From: Moritella sp. 5
GTDB lineage: Bacteria; Pseudomonadota; Gammaproteobacteria; Enterobacterales; Moritellaceae
Reading direction: 5' to 3'
DNA length: 64,000 nt
Assembly (NCBI RefSeq): GCF_018219455.1
Contig: NZ_CP056122.1
Coordinates: 2,480,001-2,544,000, forward strand
Part shown: positions 8,937 through 17,384 of the stretch, in pieces
Layout of the letters: every line of letters starts with the position of its first letter
How positions within the stretch are numbered: position 1 is the first letter of the stretch
The notes under the pieces: model-generated
Database searches by the model: none
What the model saw: only the letters and a program-made list of their open reading frames with translations
Told to the model about the DNA's origin: nothing
Translations under genes and position numbers: made by a program

Positions 8937-9308
8937 CTAAACCAAAAATCGACTTAGCAGCTTAGTGCTATTGGACTTACCCGTTGTTTTAAACTGGTAG
9001 TATTCAGCTATTATATCTGAGAAGTGTTTCGACCAACCTCTTAAACTATCCTTAAAATCATTTATATTCTCGAATGAATGCCCCCCTTTTTCCTGTGTAA
9101 GCATAGTCAATTCATGAACTAAAATATCACTTGTGGCATATGAATAACTATATTCTATGCCACTACCATCGGAAATTAAGATATTATTTTTAAACTGATC
9201 AGGCGCATATTTATGATCGAGGCGAACATACTGAGCATTAGAGCCATACGTTTTGAATTGAACTCTCCCTACGAAACTCCTGTTGTCAGAAAATTTAACA
9301 CATCTTAG
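8937..9308 (-). pseudogene. Decayed ORF of unknown family
   Basis: On the minus strand 123 codons are open (9308 to the TAG at 8937-8939), but no ATG, GTG or TTG stands in the first 60 codons. The protein would read NRSFVGRVQFKTYGSNAQYV, then LDHKYAPDQFKNNILISDGS, and later FKDSLRGWSKHFSDIIAEYY. The composition is protein-like, and the lack of a start suggests the 3' part of a lost gene. I do not recognise the family. Confidence 0.4.
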
Positions 9309-9432
9309 TTAGGCCATTATTTATTAAATATGAAAGGTTTTAATAAACATACACATAAATAAGTTGGATTAATTAATGCATCTATGAAAGTACCAGTTAA
9401 AAAATGGCAACTTTATATTAAGGAGAACGATA

Positions 9433-10173
9433 GTGACAAAACCAATAACCTTAAGGGAAACAACAGTGATGAAACTATTTTATAAATCTATAAATATTCA
9501 TGCTTTAATCTTTATGTGTCTGATTTTTTTTACCAACATGTCTCACGCATTATTAATTGATAGAGGAAATGGCCTAGTATATGACGATGTTCAAGACATT
9601 ACTTGGTTACAAGATGCTAACTACTCACAAACTAGTGGTTATGATGCTGATGGCCTGATGACATGGGCAGAGGCAAATACATGGGCAACAGGGTTAGTAT
9701 TTCAAGGTACAAATGACTGGCGTCTATTTACTCGTGATTTATTTGATCCTAATTGTGATTATACCGATCCCAGTAATGGCCATACTTCAGGTGATGGCTG
9801 TACGGGAAGTGAGCTAGGTTACTTGTATTACAATTATTTTGGTTTGGATGCTGAAGACGGCTTGGACCCTTCGGCAACAGATGCGGCAGGCGTCGCCAAT
9901 ATGAACATGTTTATCAACATGCAAAACTATAACTATTGGGATGGTACTTTACCAAAATCAAGCCCAACGGAATATTGGGATTTTAGTTTGCGATGGGGTG
10001 ATATTGTTAGTGACTATGAATGGAATGACAATTATGCTTGGGCAGTTACTGATGGGGATGTTGGTTTAACAGTATCAGCGCCAGCAACAGGTCTGTTACT
10101 TATATCGAGCTTATTACTCATTTTATGGTACAAAAAAAATAAACGCTTATTGGTCAGTAAAATGAAATTCTGA
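9433..10173 (+). CDS. Exported DUF1566-like protein with C-terminal membrane anchor
   Basis: 246 residues. The start is a GTG with AAGGAG seven bases upstream; an ATG 12 codons later is the alternative. After a signal peptide (FMCLIFFTNMSHA), LLIDRGNGLVYDDVQDITWL and ANTWATGLVFQGTNDWRL match the repeated 'D..tgLtWq... W.Aa...A' pattern of DUF1566/Lcl C-type domains. The C-terminus VSAPATGLLLISSLLLILWY then KKNKR is a helix followed by basic residues, like PEP-CTERM-type sorting tails. It is probably a surface protein of unknown ligand, and a terminator follows. Confidence 0.75.
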   Translation: MTKPITLRETTVMKLFYKSINIHALIFMCLIFFTNMSHALLIDRGNGLVYDDVQDITWLQDANYSQTSGYDADGLMTWAEANTWATGLVFQGTNDWRLFTRDLFDPNCDYTDPSNGHTSGDGCTGSELGYLYYNYFGLDAEDGLDPSATDAAGVANMNMFINMQNYNYWDGTLPKSSPTEYWDFSLRWGDIVSDYEWNDNYAWAVTDGDVGLTVSAPATGLLLISSLLLILWYKKNKRLLVSKMKF

Positions 10174-10183
10174 TCACATGCCT

Positions 10184-10225
10184 ACGACTTGCAAAGCCTA
10201 TACAGCCCCAGCAAGTCGTTTTATA
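10184..10225 (+). terminator. Intrinsic terminator of the DUF1566-like gene
   Basis: CGACTTGC (10185-10192) and GCAAGTCG (10211-10218) form a perfect 8-bp stem followed by TTTTATAATT. A second imperfect hairpin (CATCTAC...GTAGATG, 10242-10281) lies between it and the convergent bufferin operon. Confidence 0.7.
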
Positions 10226-10332
10226 ATTGATGTAGGCCTTACATCTACTGTAGCACTACTGCATAAGTGCCACCGTAGATGATATAAGCACCCTATACTT
10301 TTTCTGATTACTTTCAGAGTACTTACCGCTGA

Positions 10333-10797
10333 TTACGTTAAATCTATCTTACGTTTAACCACATAATCGAAAGTAAAACGACCTCCGCTGAAGATAACAA
10401 CTTGCAGCAATAGAGTTCCCCATAATACATGCTGAGCGTAAGCTGCAGCGGCAATATCTTCTAAGCTAATAACGGCCACAATATTAACGAAAAATAACCC
10501 CAATGCAGAGAAGCGACTTGCTAATCCAGCCATCAATAACAAGGGTAAAATAATCTCAGCAGCAGTCCCTAAATAGGCAGCCAGTTCATAAGGTAATAAT
10601 GGTACGTGATATTCCTCTTCAAATAGGAATAACGTACTGTCCCAGTTGTTTAGTTTTGTTAGTCCGGATGAGAAGAAAGCCCAACCGACATAGAAACGCG
10701 CTGCTAATAATGCAACAGGCTCCAACGCACTTACTTTTTCAACAATACGTCGATACATTTTATTTGCTGATAACAGCAATGAATTTGAAGTATCCAT
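10333..10797 (-). CDS. bufD: DoxX-family membrane protein of the bufferin-type operon
   Basis: 154 residues. ALLAARFYVGWAFFSSGLTK and the following LYELAAYLGTAAEIILPLL-like helices are characteristic of DoxX proteins; four membrane helices are visible. It lies two bases after the DUF2063 gene and closes the operon. DoxX proteins regularly accompany DUF2282/DUF692/DUF2063 clusters. The exact role is unsettled; a membrane redox or export-support role is inferred. Confidence 0.85.
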   Translation of the reverse strand: MDTSNSLLLSANKMYRRIVEKVSALEPVALLAARFYVGWAFFSSGLTKLNNWDSTLFLFEEEYHVPLLPYELAAYLGTAAEIILPLLLMAGLASRFSALGLFFVNIVAVISLEDIAAAAYAQHVLWGTLLLQVVIFSGGRFTFDYVVKRKIDLT

Positions 10798-10799
10798 GG

Positions 10800-11582
10800 T
10801 TAACTCTCTTTAAAATAATGAATTAAATTATGTTCTATAGCGCTAATCAGCCAGGTTTGAAATGAAAAATCACTATCATTGGTAACAGTATCAAGCGACT
10901 GAGCGAGCGAATTCCCCGACATTAAAGATAAAGTGAAGCGCCCTTCACTCTCTGTTAACTTGGTTACTTGGGGTTTAAATTCAGGTCGGTAAACCATGAA
11001 TGTATGCTCCACCAGCACTGACGATAAGGCCTGCTTAGCACGACTAAACGAAATGTCCCGTTGCGCTTTCTCATCATGGTTATGTGCGTCAAAAATGTCA
11101 GCTACTGGATAGCTTGTGCTCAGCAATTTCACATTGTTGTTAAATGTAATAAAGACATGTTCGGGTTCGCAATTAACCAGTAATTGTAATGACGCTTGAT
11201 CTAACGTTTGATCCAGACCATGTAACGTACAATGAACATGCCAATCCAAAGCCGTGCAACTAGCCAGATACGGATAATCCACACCAATTTCAGTTGTTGC
11301 GATAAAGTCAGAAAAGTCATGCCCCCATTGCCCCCAATCACCTTGAACTGGTGGCGATGATTTTAGAAACTTCTGGACCAGGAAGGTACTAATATCACAA
11401 TCAAGTAATTCAAAAACTGTAGGAAAAGTTATCCTTAATGCGCGTTCAGCATTGGCCAACAAATTACGACGATAAATACTGATACCTTGAGCGCTAAACC
11501 CATGTAGATCTGCGCCTGATTCTGCATCACTCCAAATAGCATCTAATAGACGCTGCTGCTCATTGATAGAAATATCATTCAT
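10800..11582 (-). CDS. bufC: DUF2063 putative partner protein (BufC/HvfC type)
   Basis: 260 residues. GISIYRRNLLANAERALRIT then FPTVFELLD is the DUF2063 'putative DNA-binding domain' pattern (Y..n.....l..tFP.v..llG), and YPYLASCTALDWHVH continues it. In MNIO clusters this protein partners the DUF692 enzyme and helps it engage the precursor peptide; DNA binding is not established. It overlaps the MNIO gene by 8 bases, which indicates translational coupling. Confidence 0.85.
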   Translation of the reverse strand: MNDISINEQQRLLDAIWSDAESGADLHGFSAQGISIYRRNLLANAERALRITFPTVFELLDCDISTFLVQKFLKSSPPVQGDWGQWGHDFSDFIATTEIGVDYPYLASCTALDWHVHCTLHGLDQTLDQASLQLLVNCEPEHVFITFNNNVKLLSTSYPVADIFDAHNHDEKAQRDISFSRAKQALSSVLVEHTFMVYRPEFKPQVTKLTESEGRFTLSLMSGNSLAQSLDTVTNDSDFSFQTWLISAIEHNLIHYFKES

Positions 11583-12480
11583 CGCTATCTCCCAATACGG
11601 TATTAGCTATAGCACGTGCTTTTTGTGCTTCAGAAATTAACACTGACCACTCTGGTAAATCTGAATCCCATTCAACCAGTGTTGGCACAGCACCAAAGCG
11701 TGCTAATGCTTGACGATACCCTTGCCAAACTTCATCAGAAACAGGTCGCGCATGATCATCAATAACCATTTGACCATCAGGAACCGTACTACAACCCGCG
11801 AGATGTATTTGCGCGACACTATTTACTGGTAAGATATTTATATAATCATTGACCGATTCCTGAATATTTCCACCTTCAAAATTCAAGCTATTCACCGCAA
11901 TATTATTAATATCGAGCAGTATTTTAGCGCCTGTCTGTTTACACAGTTGCGTTAGAAATTCAGCTTCAGAAAGATAACTTTCATCAAATTTCACATAAGC
12001 TGACACATTTTCAATAATTAGCTCACGTCCTAGGTACGATTGCACTTTATCTATTTGCTCGCACATTCGATTTAAATTATGACGCGTATGCGCTATCGGT
12101 AATAAGTCACCGCTGTGTATCACTTGCCCATGCATTTGATTTTGTAATAGTCCCCACGTAAAACAAGCATGTTCAGACATTAGAAATGGATCGATGGTTT
12201 GCGTTAATTGCTTTAAACGCGTTAAATAACTCGTAGGTATATCCTGTAACGAGCCAAGACCCATAGACGTTGAATGCAAACTAACCGGATAGGCCTCTCT
12301 TACTTGATTAAGGACAGATAAAGCAGCGCCACCTTGTCCAAAGAAGTTCTCTGAATGCACTTCGACAAAGTCAACTTGCTTAGCCGAAGTTAATATGTCG
12401 GTAAAATGTGGGTGCCTTAATCCAACGCCCACTAATATATCCTTGTTGTTTGCCAACATCTCTTTACTATTTACCGACAT
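11575..12480 (-). CDS. bufB: DUF692 multinuclear iron oxidase (MNIO, BufB type)
   Basis: About 301 residues. GVGLRHPHFTDIL, FVEVHSENFFGQGG, SLHSTSMGLGS, MSEHACFTWG, IIENVSAYV and LLDINNIAVNS supply the His/Glu/Asp metal ligands of the DUF692 TIM barrel. MNIO enzymes oxidise cysteines of precursor peptides, in bufferins giving thiooxazole-type copper ligands. I take the ATG at 12480 (MSVNSKEML) because GAGGAG lies seven bases before it; an in-frame TTG/ATG upstream overlaps that site. It lies 17 bases after bufA. Confidence 0.93.
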   Translation of the reverse strand: MSVNSKEMLANNKDILVGVGLRHPHFTDILTSAKQVDFVEVHSENFFGQGGAALSVLNQVREAYPVSLHSTSMGLGSLQDIPTSYLTRLKQLTQTIDPFLMSEHACFTWGLLQNQMHGQVIHSGDLLPIAHTRHNLNRMCEQIDKVQSYLGRELIIENVSAYVKFDESYLSEAEFLTQLCKQTGAKILLDINNIAVNSLNFEGGNIQESVNDYINILPVNSVAQIHLAGCSTVPDGQMVIDDHARPVSDEVWQGYRQALARFGAVPTLVEWDSDLPEWSVLISEAQKARAIANTVLGDSDE

Positions 12481-12497
12481 ACACATTCTCCTCAATC

Positions 12498-12776
12498 TTA
12501 TTTAGATGCTAAATATAACTGCTTGGCTTCCTTCTTAGACAATCCCCCCAATTCTGAGCAGGTACCTTTTGTGACTAATTTCCACTCACCTTTGTCATAA
12601 CTCAGGCTTGATTGCCCTGCACACGAATGTGTACCGGCTAAGTTCGCGCAATCGTTTTGACCCGCTTTCGCTACGCCGTAACATTTTTCTTTTTTACTTG
12701 CTGCTTCTGCAGAGGCTATAACACCTGTAGACATCACAGCAGCTAATGCAGCACTTGCTATTAATTTATTATTCAT
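12498..12776 (-). CDS. bufA: Bufferin-type DUF2282 precursor (BufA)
   Basis: 92 residues. The signal peptide ([20 protein letters not shown]) is followed by a small domain with four cysteines: [34 protein letters not shown] and KGTCSELGG. That is the DUF2282 pattern of bufferins, ribosomally made peptides modified by the adjacent MNIO enzyme and exported to bind copper. A C-terminal helix ([14 protein letters not shown]) follows. It sits directly upstream of the DUF692 enzyme and 52 bases after a YHS-domain gene. Copper induction is likely from the family but no regulator site was confirmed. Confidence 0.92.
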   Translation of the reverse strand: MNNKLIASAALAAVMSTGVIASAEAASKKEKCYGVAKAGQNDCANLAGTHSCAGQSSLSYDKGEWKLVTKGTCSELGGLSKKEAKQLYLASK

Positions 12777-12827
12777 AATGGTTCCTATATCGTTAAAGCG
12801 TCATTAGTGCGTTCCAAGGATTTAATA

Positions 12828-13313
12828 TTAGTCGTACACTTTTTCGATTTGATCTTCAGTTAATCCTTTAATATCAATCCAGTTAACTTGCGCTGTTTCG
12901 ATATAACCAGGAATATCAGTGTTCCATTTTTTCTGAACAGCCTTGTTGTAATTCAGGTACAATTTATCGCCACGAATATGCCAAGCAGTTGGATCGGTAT
13001 CTAATTTTTTATTCAATGCCACACCCATCGCGCAAAAACCACCATATTGTGGTGCATATTTACTTGGATCTGCTTTGAATAAATCGCGGTTACTGGCAGA
13101 TGAAAACTGATAAATGGCGCCATTGTAAGCGGCCGTGAAATTGTTCGACCCTTTAGTTGGCGTACCTTTTGTAAAGTAAGAAACAGTATCGTAACCACTG
13201 ATTGCGATATCATTACTGTTCGCATTTACTTCAATGTTTGCAGCAAAAGTTAAGCTACTAGCGACAAGTGCTGTCGTCATGAATGTTGATTTTACAAATG
13301 TTGAAAACTTCAT
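12828..13313 (-). CDS. Exported YHS-domain protein, first gene of the bufferin-type operon
   Basis: 161 residues. A signal peptide (FMTTALVASSLTFA|AN) precedes a YHS-type domain: AISGYDTVSYFTKGTPTKGS, AAYNGAIYQFSSASNRDLFK, DPSKYAPQYGGFCAMGVA. YHS domains are linked to metal, often copper or mercury, handling. It is the promoter-proximal gene of a five-gene run down to the DoxX gene, so it probably works with the bufferin in the periplasm. It has a single Cys in the GGFCAMG motif, which is usual for this subtype. Confidence 0.87.
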   Translation of the reverse strand: MKFSTFVKSTFMTTALVASSLTFAANIEVNANSNDIAISGYDTVSYFTKGTPTKGSNNFTAAYNGAIYQFSSASNRDLFKADPSKYAPQYGGFCAMGVALNKKLDTDPTAWHIRGDKLYLNYNKAVQKKWNTDIPGYIETAQVNWIDIKGLTEDQIEKVYD

Positions 13314-13429
13314 AGTATTCTCCGTATTTTATGAAAATTTTATGTTAACCAGCTAACCAGTTACGCAATCGAAGGTTGTTTTCCTTGGTTGTAAATATAG
13401 TGCTTTCAATCATTCAAAAGGGATGAGAT

Positions 13430-13467
13430 AGTCCTAACATTAAACCCAATCGTCCAAAAAAGTCCTA
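13430..13467. promoter_or_regulatory. Direct repeats AGTCCTA in the araC-YHS divergent region
   Basis: AGTCCTA occurs at 13430-13436 and 13461-13467, exactly 31 bases apart (three helical turns) on the same face, just before the AraC start. A second close repeat, AACCAG twice, lies near 13345-13360. AraC proteins bind such direct repeats, so this is a candidate autoregulatory site. It is seen only by inspection. Confidence 0.35.
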
Positions 13468-13479
13468 TATGAGGTAATA

Positions 13480-14292
13480 ATGGATCCGTTATCAGTCATT
13501 CTTCAACGATTCTCAATGAATACCGAAGTGTTTTTTACCGGTCATCTTTGTGGTATTTCTAATTTCAATCGAGAACCAAACAAAGGTCATTTACATCTAT
13601 TGCAAAGTGGTGAGATCACAATAATTGATGAGCAAGGAACCTCACATTTAATCAATGAGCCCACAGTGATGTATTTCCCCACACAACATGCGCACCGTGT
13701 GATTTCTAGTGAAGAAAATCCGCCTAAATTAGTCTGTGCTAGCATCGTTTATAATGAAAATACAGCGAACCCTATCGCAAATGCCCTGCCAAGATTACTG
13801 TGCTTCAAACTCAGTGAAAACGAAGCGCTGATGAAAACCGCGCAATGGTTATTTGAAGAGGCATTTAACGAAGATAGCGGACGACTTCCAATGATTAACT
13901 CGTTGACGGATATCTTTATTATTTACGTGCTACGCCATGTTATTGATAACAACATAATGCGGCATGGTCTGCTCGCAGGATTAGCACATCCGCAAATATC
14001 TAAAGTGTTATTGGCTATACACGAGTCACCTGAACGACAATGGGGATTAGAAGAGATGGCTGAACTAGCGCTTATGTCTCGATCAAAGTTTGCCGACATA
14101 TTTAAGCGTACGGTAGGTCAAAGCCCTGGCGACTATATAATTGATTGGCGTATTGTTGTCGCTAAGAGTCTGCTACTTCAAAACAAGCCTGTGGCCGTTG
14201 TAGCTAATGCGGTAGGCTATGAAAATGGCTCAGCGCTAGCGCGTGTATTTAGAAAAAAGCTCGGTATTTCACCTAAACAATGGTTCAAGTAA
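13480..14292 (+). CDS. AraC-family regulator with cupin sensor
   Basis: 270 residues. The N-terminus is a cupin_6-type sensor (SMNTEVFFTGHLCGISNF, GHLHLLQSGEITIIDEQG, VMYFPTQHAHRV). The C-terminus is an AraC double HTH (WGLEEMAELALMSRSKFADI, FKRTVGQSPGDYIIDWR, NAVGYENGSALARVFRKKLG). GAGG lies eight bases before the ATG. It is divergent from the YHS-bufferin operon with a 166-base shared promoter region and is the best candidate regulator for it. The inducer is unknown. Confidence 0.87.
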   Translation: MDPLSVILQRFSMNTEVFFTGHLCGISNFNREPNKGHLHLLQSGEITIIDEQGTSHLINEPTVMYFPTQHAHRVISSEENPPKLVCASIVYNENTANPIANALPRLLCFKLSENEALMKTAQWLFEEAFNEDSGRLPMINSLTDIFIIYVLRHVIDNNIMRHGLLAGLAHPQISKVLLAIHESPERQWGLEEMAELALMSRSKFADIFKRTVGQSPGDYIIDWRIVVAKSLLLQNKPVAVVANAVGYENGSALARVFRKKLGISPKQWFK

Positions 14293-14307
14293 ACGTTTTA
14301 ATACAAA

Positions 14308-14340
14308 AGGGCTAGCACAATGCTAACCCTCTTATTATTT
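14308..14340. terminator. Terminator between araC and the alkene reductase
   Basis: AGGGCTAGCA (14308-14317) pairs with TGCTAACCCT (14321-14330), with one mismatch, followed by CTTATTATTTATT. It lies between convergent genes. Confidence 0.65.
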
Positions 14341-14360
14341 ATTGCTATCGACAATCAGTC

Positions 14361-15416
14361 TTATACTAGACTCGTCAGCATCTCAGTTGAATATTCAACT
14401 AACTCCTTACCATCTCGAACACGCTCGACATAATCAGGGTTGGCAATAAATGGTCGACCTATCGCCAGCAGATCAAATTTATCATCCGCAATCGCTTTGC
14501 TACCAGCTTCAGCGGTAAAGCTACCCACTCCCACTAATGTCTTGTTATAAATGCTGCGAACATAACTTGATGCTCGACCACCTAAATAGTCAAATTCCAT
14601 CGAATCATCGAAAATACCAATATGTAAGAAGGCTAAATCACGCTTCTCAAGTTCAGGGACTAGATAATCGAACACAGTACGGTCACGGCTGTCACCAGTC
14701 ATATTGAAGTATGCACCCGGCGATACACGCAGTGCAGTTCTCTCATTACCAATACGAGCAATGATTGCATCAACAACCTCCAGCGCGAAACGAGACATGT
14801 TTTCAGGTGTCTGACCATATTCATCACTGCGGTGGTTACTGTCGTGATGTAAGAACTGATCAATTAAATAACCGTTTGCTCCGTGTATTTCAACACCATC
14901 AAAACCTGCGTCTATAGCATTAGCCGCAGCTTGAGAATAGTCACTCACAAGCTGAGCAATCTCTTCTATCGATACAGCTTTCGGTATTTGATAAATCAGC
15001 TCGCGCATTCTTGGTACAGTACCATCAACACCTACTTCAGAAGGCGCTATTACATCCCGGTTCCCCGTAATTGCTTGGTAAAAATGTGGGTGTGCTACAC
15101 GACCGGTGTGCCAAAGTTGCGCAAATATTTTCCCACCATTTTGATGTACAGCATCAGTTACCATTCTCCATCCATCAATTTGAGCTGGCGTGAATAAACC
15201 AGGAGTATTTGGATAACCTTGACCGTCAGGACGTATAATCACGGCTTCAGAAATAATTAAACCAGCTCCGCCGCGACGGCCATAGTAGTCAGCCATATCT
15301 TGGGTCGGAACTAACTCATCATCAGCCATACAACGAGTCAGAGGAGCCATAATAATACGATTTTTTAAAGATAGAGTCTCATTAAGCACATAAGTTTGAA
15401 ATAAATTGTCAGTCAT
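14361..15416 (-). CDS. nemA: Old yellow enzyme family alkene reductase (NemA-like)
   Basis: 351 residues, the usual length. SLKNRIIMAPLTRCMADDEL, FAQLWHTGRVAHP, VEIHGANGYLIDQFLHHDSN and LLAIGRPFIANPDYV are the FMN-barrel motifs; HGAN provides the His/Asn pair that binds the substrate carbonyl. The enzyme reduces activated C=C bonds (enones, maleimides) using NAD(P)H. It is divergent from a TetR regulator with three palindromes between them, so it is probably derepressed by electrophiles, as in the NemR-NemA pair of E. coli. Confidence 0.93.
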   Translation of the reverse strand: MTDNLFQTYVLNETLSLKNRIIMAPLTRCMADDELVPTQDMADYYGRRGGAGLIISEAVIIRPDGQGYPNTPGLFTPAQIDGWRMVTDAVHQNGGKIFAQLWHTGRVAHPHFYQAITGNRDVIAPSEVGVDGTVPRMRELIYQIPKAVSIEEIAQLVSDYSQAAANAIDAGFDGVEIHGANGYLIDQFLHHDSNHRSDEYGQTPENMSRFALEVVDAIIARIGNERTALRVSPGAYFNMTGDSRDRTVFDYLVPELEKRDLAFLHIGIFDDSMEFDYLGGRASSYVRSIYNKTLVGVGSFTAEAGSKAIADDKFDLLAIGRPFIANPDYVERVRDGKELVEYSTEMLTSLV

Positions 15417-15431
15417 AGCGATGCCCGTTTC

Positions 15432-15499
15432 TTGAATGTACGTTCAAGATATTCTTTTTTGAATGAACATTCAAGATCTATTTTTGAATAAAAATTCAA
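15432..15499. promoter_or_regulatory. Three tandem palindromic operators TTGAAT-N4-ATTCAA
   Basis: Three 16-bp palindromes sit in the nemA-tetR gap: TTGAATGTACGTTCAA (15432-15447), TTGAATGAACATTCAA (15459-15474) and TTGAATAAAAATTCAA (15484-15499). Their starts are 27 and 25 bases apart. They fit TetR-dimer sites and lie next to both genes' promoters. The third is AT-rich in the centre and may be weaker. Confidence 0.8.
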
Positions 15500-15575
15500 A
15501 ATTGATTATAATAGACTTCATTAGATAATTTGACTCAGCGATAAAAAGAGTCTCAAGAAGAGTTACCGACTAGCC

Positions 15576-16157
15576 ATGCGTATTGCAGAATTTGATAGAG
15601 AGAAAGTACTGAGATCTGCCATGACCTCCTTTATGGATAAAGGTTACGGTAAAACGAGTATGCAAGATTTAAAAAAGGCCACTGGTTTACACCCTGGTTC
15701 TATCTATTGTGCGTTTGAAAATAAGCGAGGCTTACTTTTAGCCGCATTAGAGCAATACCATCAGGATAGAAATGCAGAGTTCACCGGGATTTTTTCCGGT
15801 CAAAGCCCGGTGCTTGCTGAGCTCAAATGTTATCTGGATCATATCGTTTTAGAGTGTCAGAGCTGTGATGCATCACGAGCTTGTTTACTGACTAAGGCAT
15901 TAAATGAAGTCGCAGAACAAGATGAAGAAGTGCATGGCATTATCACGCGTCATCTCGCTAACTGGCAACAAGCTATTACCTTAGTATTGCAAAAGGCTAT
16001 TGATAATAATGAAATTGTCAGCGACCGCAACGCTGATGAACGCGCTCACTATCTGATGATGGGTATATATGGATTAAGAACATTCGCACACACACACCCT
16101 GAAGGTAATACCATAAAGCAGTTAGCTGAACAGCTTTTTCAGGATGTGTGTCGCTAA
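15576..16157 (+). CDS. TetR-family regulator (NemR-like)
   Basis: 193 residues. The N-terminal HTH is FDREKVLRSAMTSFMDKGYG, then KTSMQDLKKATGLHPGSIYC with AFENKRGLLLAALE. The effector half carries a Cys cluster (LECQSCDASRACLLTKALNE) at about residues 91-104, in the region where E. coli NemR carries its reactive Cys. That suggests electrophile sensing. It is divergent from the alkene reductase across three operators, and probably represses both genes. Confidence 0.88.
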   Translation: MRIAEFDREKVLRSAMTSFMDKGYGKTSMQDLKKATGLHPGSIYCAFENKRGLLLAALEQYHQDRNAEFTGIFSGQSPVLAELKCYLDHIVLECQSCDASRACLLTKALNEVAEQDEEVHGIITRHLANWQQAITLVLQKAIDNNEIVSDRNADERAHYLMMGIYGLRTFAHTHPEGNTIKQLAEQLFQDVCR

Positions 16158-16196
16158 ATATTATAGTATTCAGCCTTATGACAGCGCTTATACGTT

Positions 16197-17384
16197 CTAC
16201 GGAACCGCAGCCATACAAGCAAAAGCATACTTACTGTTCATATCTGCAGGCATGTGTTTATTCGAATCAATAACAAACTTACCATTAGGCTCTTTTGTTA
16301 CATACGTTTGCAACGCAAGATAAATCGGCCATTGGTGCCTGCCTGACGGAATAACCCCGTCACTAAGATTAATGGATGAACTAATCAGCCCTGGGGCACC
16401 GTAGGCTCGTAAACAAAAGTTATTGGCTTGTATCGGTGTCATTTTAACCCCCTTTACCGTATTGAATCCTTCACGCATGATACTTGGCTCGGCTGAAAGG
16501 AATTCGGGATCTTTATCTAAATTCAATTCTTGAAATTCGGCCCATGTATATGGACGTCGAATACGATATTTTTTCCCTGATACACTAACATTCACTTCAC
16601 GTTTGTAGTTCATTGCGACTCGGCTGGTATCATTAAAGTCAAATACCATTCCGCCATTTAGATTGCTGCTCGCTTTCATTTCTCGACAAATATCATCATC
16701 ATTTTGAATGTTATGATCGAGTGACACACAAAGCGAAATTGGATATAGGTTACTAAAGCTAGGATCTGCAGTATCGATAGTTAATGGTTTTACTTCATCA
16801 TGTATAAGATCTAATGCCATTGCGGCGGTTAACATGTTGGACGCTGACTTCCAATAGGAAAGTTTAAAATTAGGATAACCTACTAAGTAAGGGGTTATCA
16901 CCCCGCCTTCTTTAAATTCACCGAACCCTTCAAACCATGCAATATCTTCAGTAACACATTGTATATCGCCTTGCTCTTTTGCATTCAATGCTGTAACACA
17001 GAATCGAATTTGATTACCTTTACCCTCATCGCTCATTTGTAGAGTGTAACTTTGCTCTCGGCTAACAACAGTATCAACGTTATTTTTAATCACGCTCCAT
17101 TCAAATAGGCTACTAGTTTGAGGGTCGTTGTTTAAATCAAAGTATCTATACTGACCATATAGAGTATGCTCACCAAAACGCGCCCCATGTATTTCAATGT
17201 CCATTGCGAGTGGCTTTGAATCTTTCACAGCCCTGACAGTTTCTTCTGGAGTACAAGCTACGTCATTAGGAATTGATACTTCATGTTTTGATGATTTTTT
17301 TGTTGGAGTTATAGCATCGTCTCCACTACCGGCATAAGCCATAAGTGATGCGCTACAAACAGCAACGAATATCTTTTTCAACAT
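16197..17384 (-). CDS. Exported protein with lost lipobox cysteine
   Basis: 395 residues. MLKKIFVAVCSASLMAYAGS is nearly the signal of the lipoprotein at 21956-23212 (MLKKIFVTVSTASLVACGGG), but Tyr (TAT) replaces the lipobox Cys (TGT). AYA|G could be a signal peptidase I site, so it may now be periplasmic instead of lipid-anchored. The rest has seven to eight cysteines, an Ig-like middle (YGQYRYFDLNNDPQTSS), and a C-terminal segment (PIQANNFCLRAYGAPGLISS) that looks like an adhesin-type domain. I do not know the family. Confidence 0.7.
   Translation of the reverse strand: MLKKIFVAVCSASLMAYAGSGDDAITPTKKSSKHEVSIPNDVACTPEETVRAVKDSKPLAMDIEIHGARFGEHTLYGQYRYFDLNNDPQTSSLFEWSVIKNNVDTVVSREQSYTLQMSDEGKGNQIRFCVTALNAKEQGDIQCVTEDIAWFEGFGEFKEGGVITPYLVGYPNFKLSYWKSASNMLTAAMALDLIHDEVKPLTIDTADPSFSNLYPISLCVSLDHNIQNDDDICREMKASSNLNGGMVFDFNDTSRVAMNYKREVNVSVSGKKYRIRRPYTWAEFQELNLDKDPEFLSAEPSIMREGFNTVKGVKMTPIQANNFCLRAYGAPGLISSSINLSDGVIPSGRHQWPIYLALQTYVTKEPNGKFVIDSNKHMPADMNSKYAFACMAAVP

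Noticed and set aside
8937-9308. A real minus-strand gene
   Set aside because: No start codon stands in the first half, and no ribosome site was found, so I list it only as a decayed ORF.
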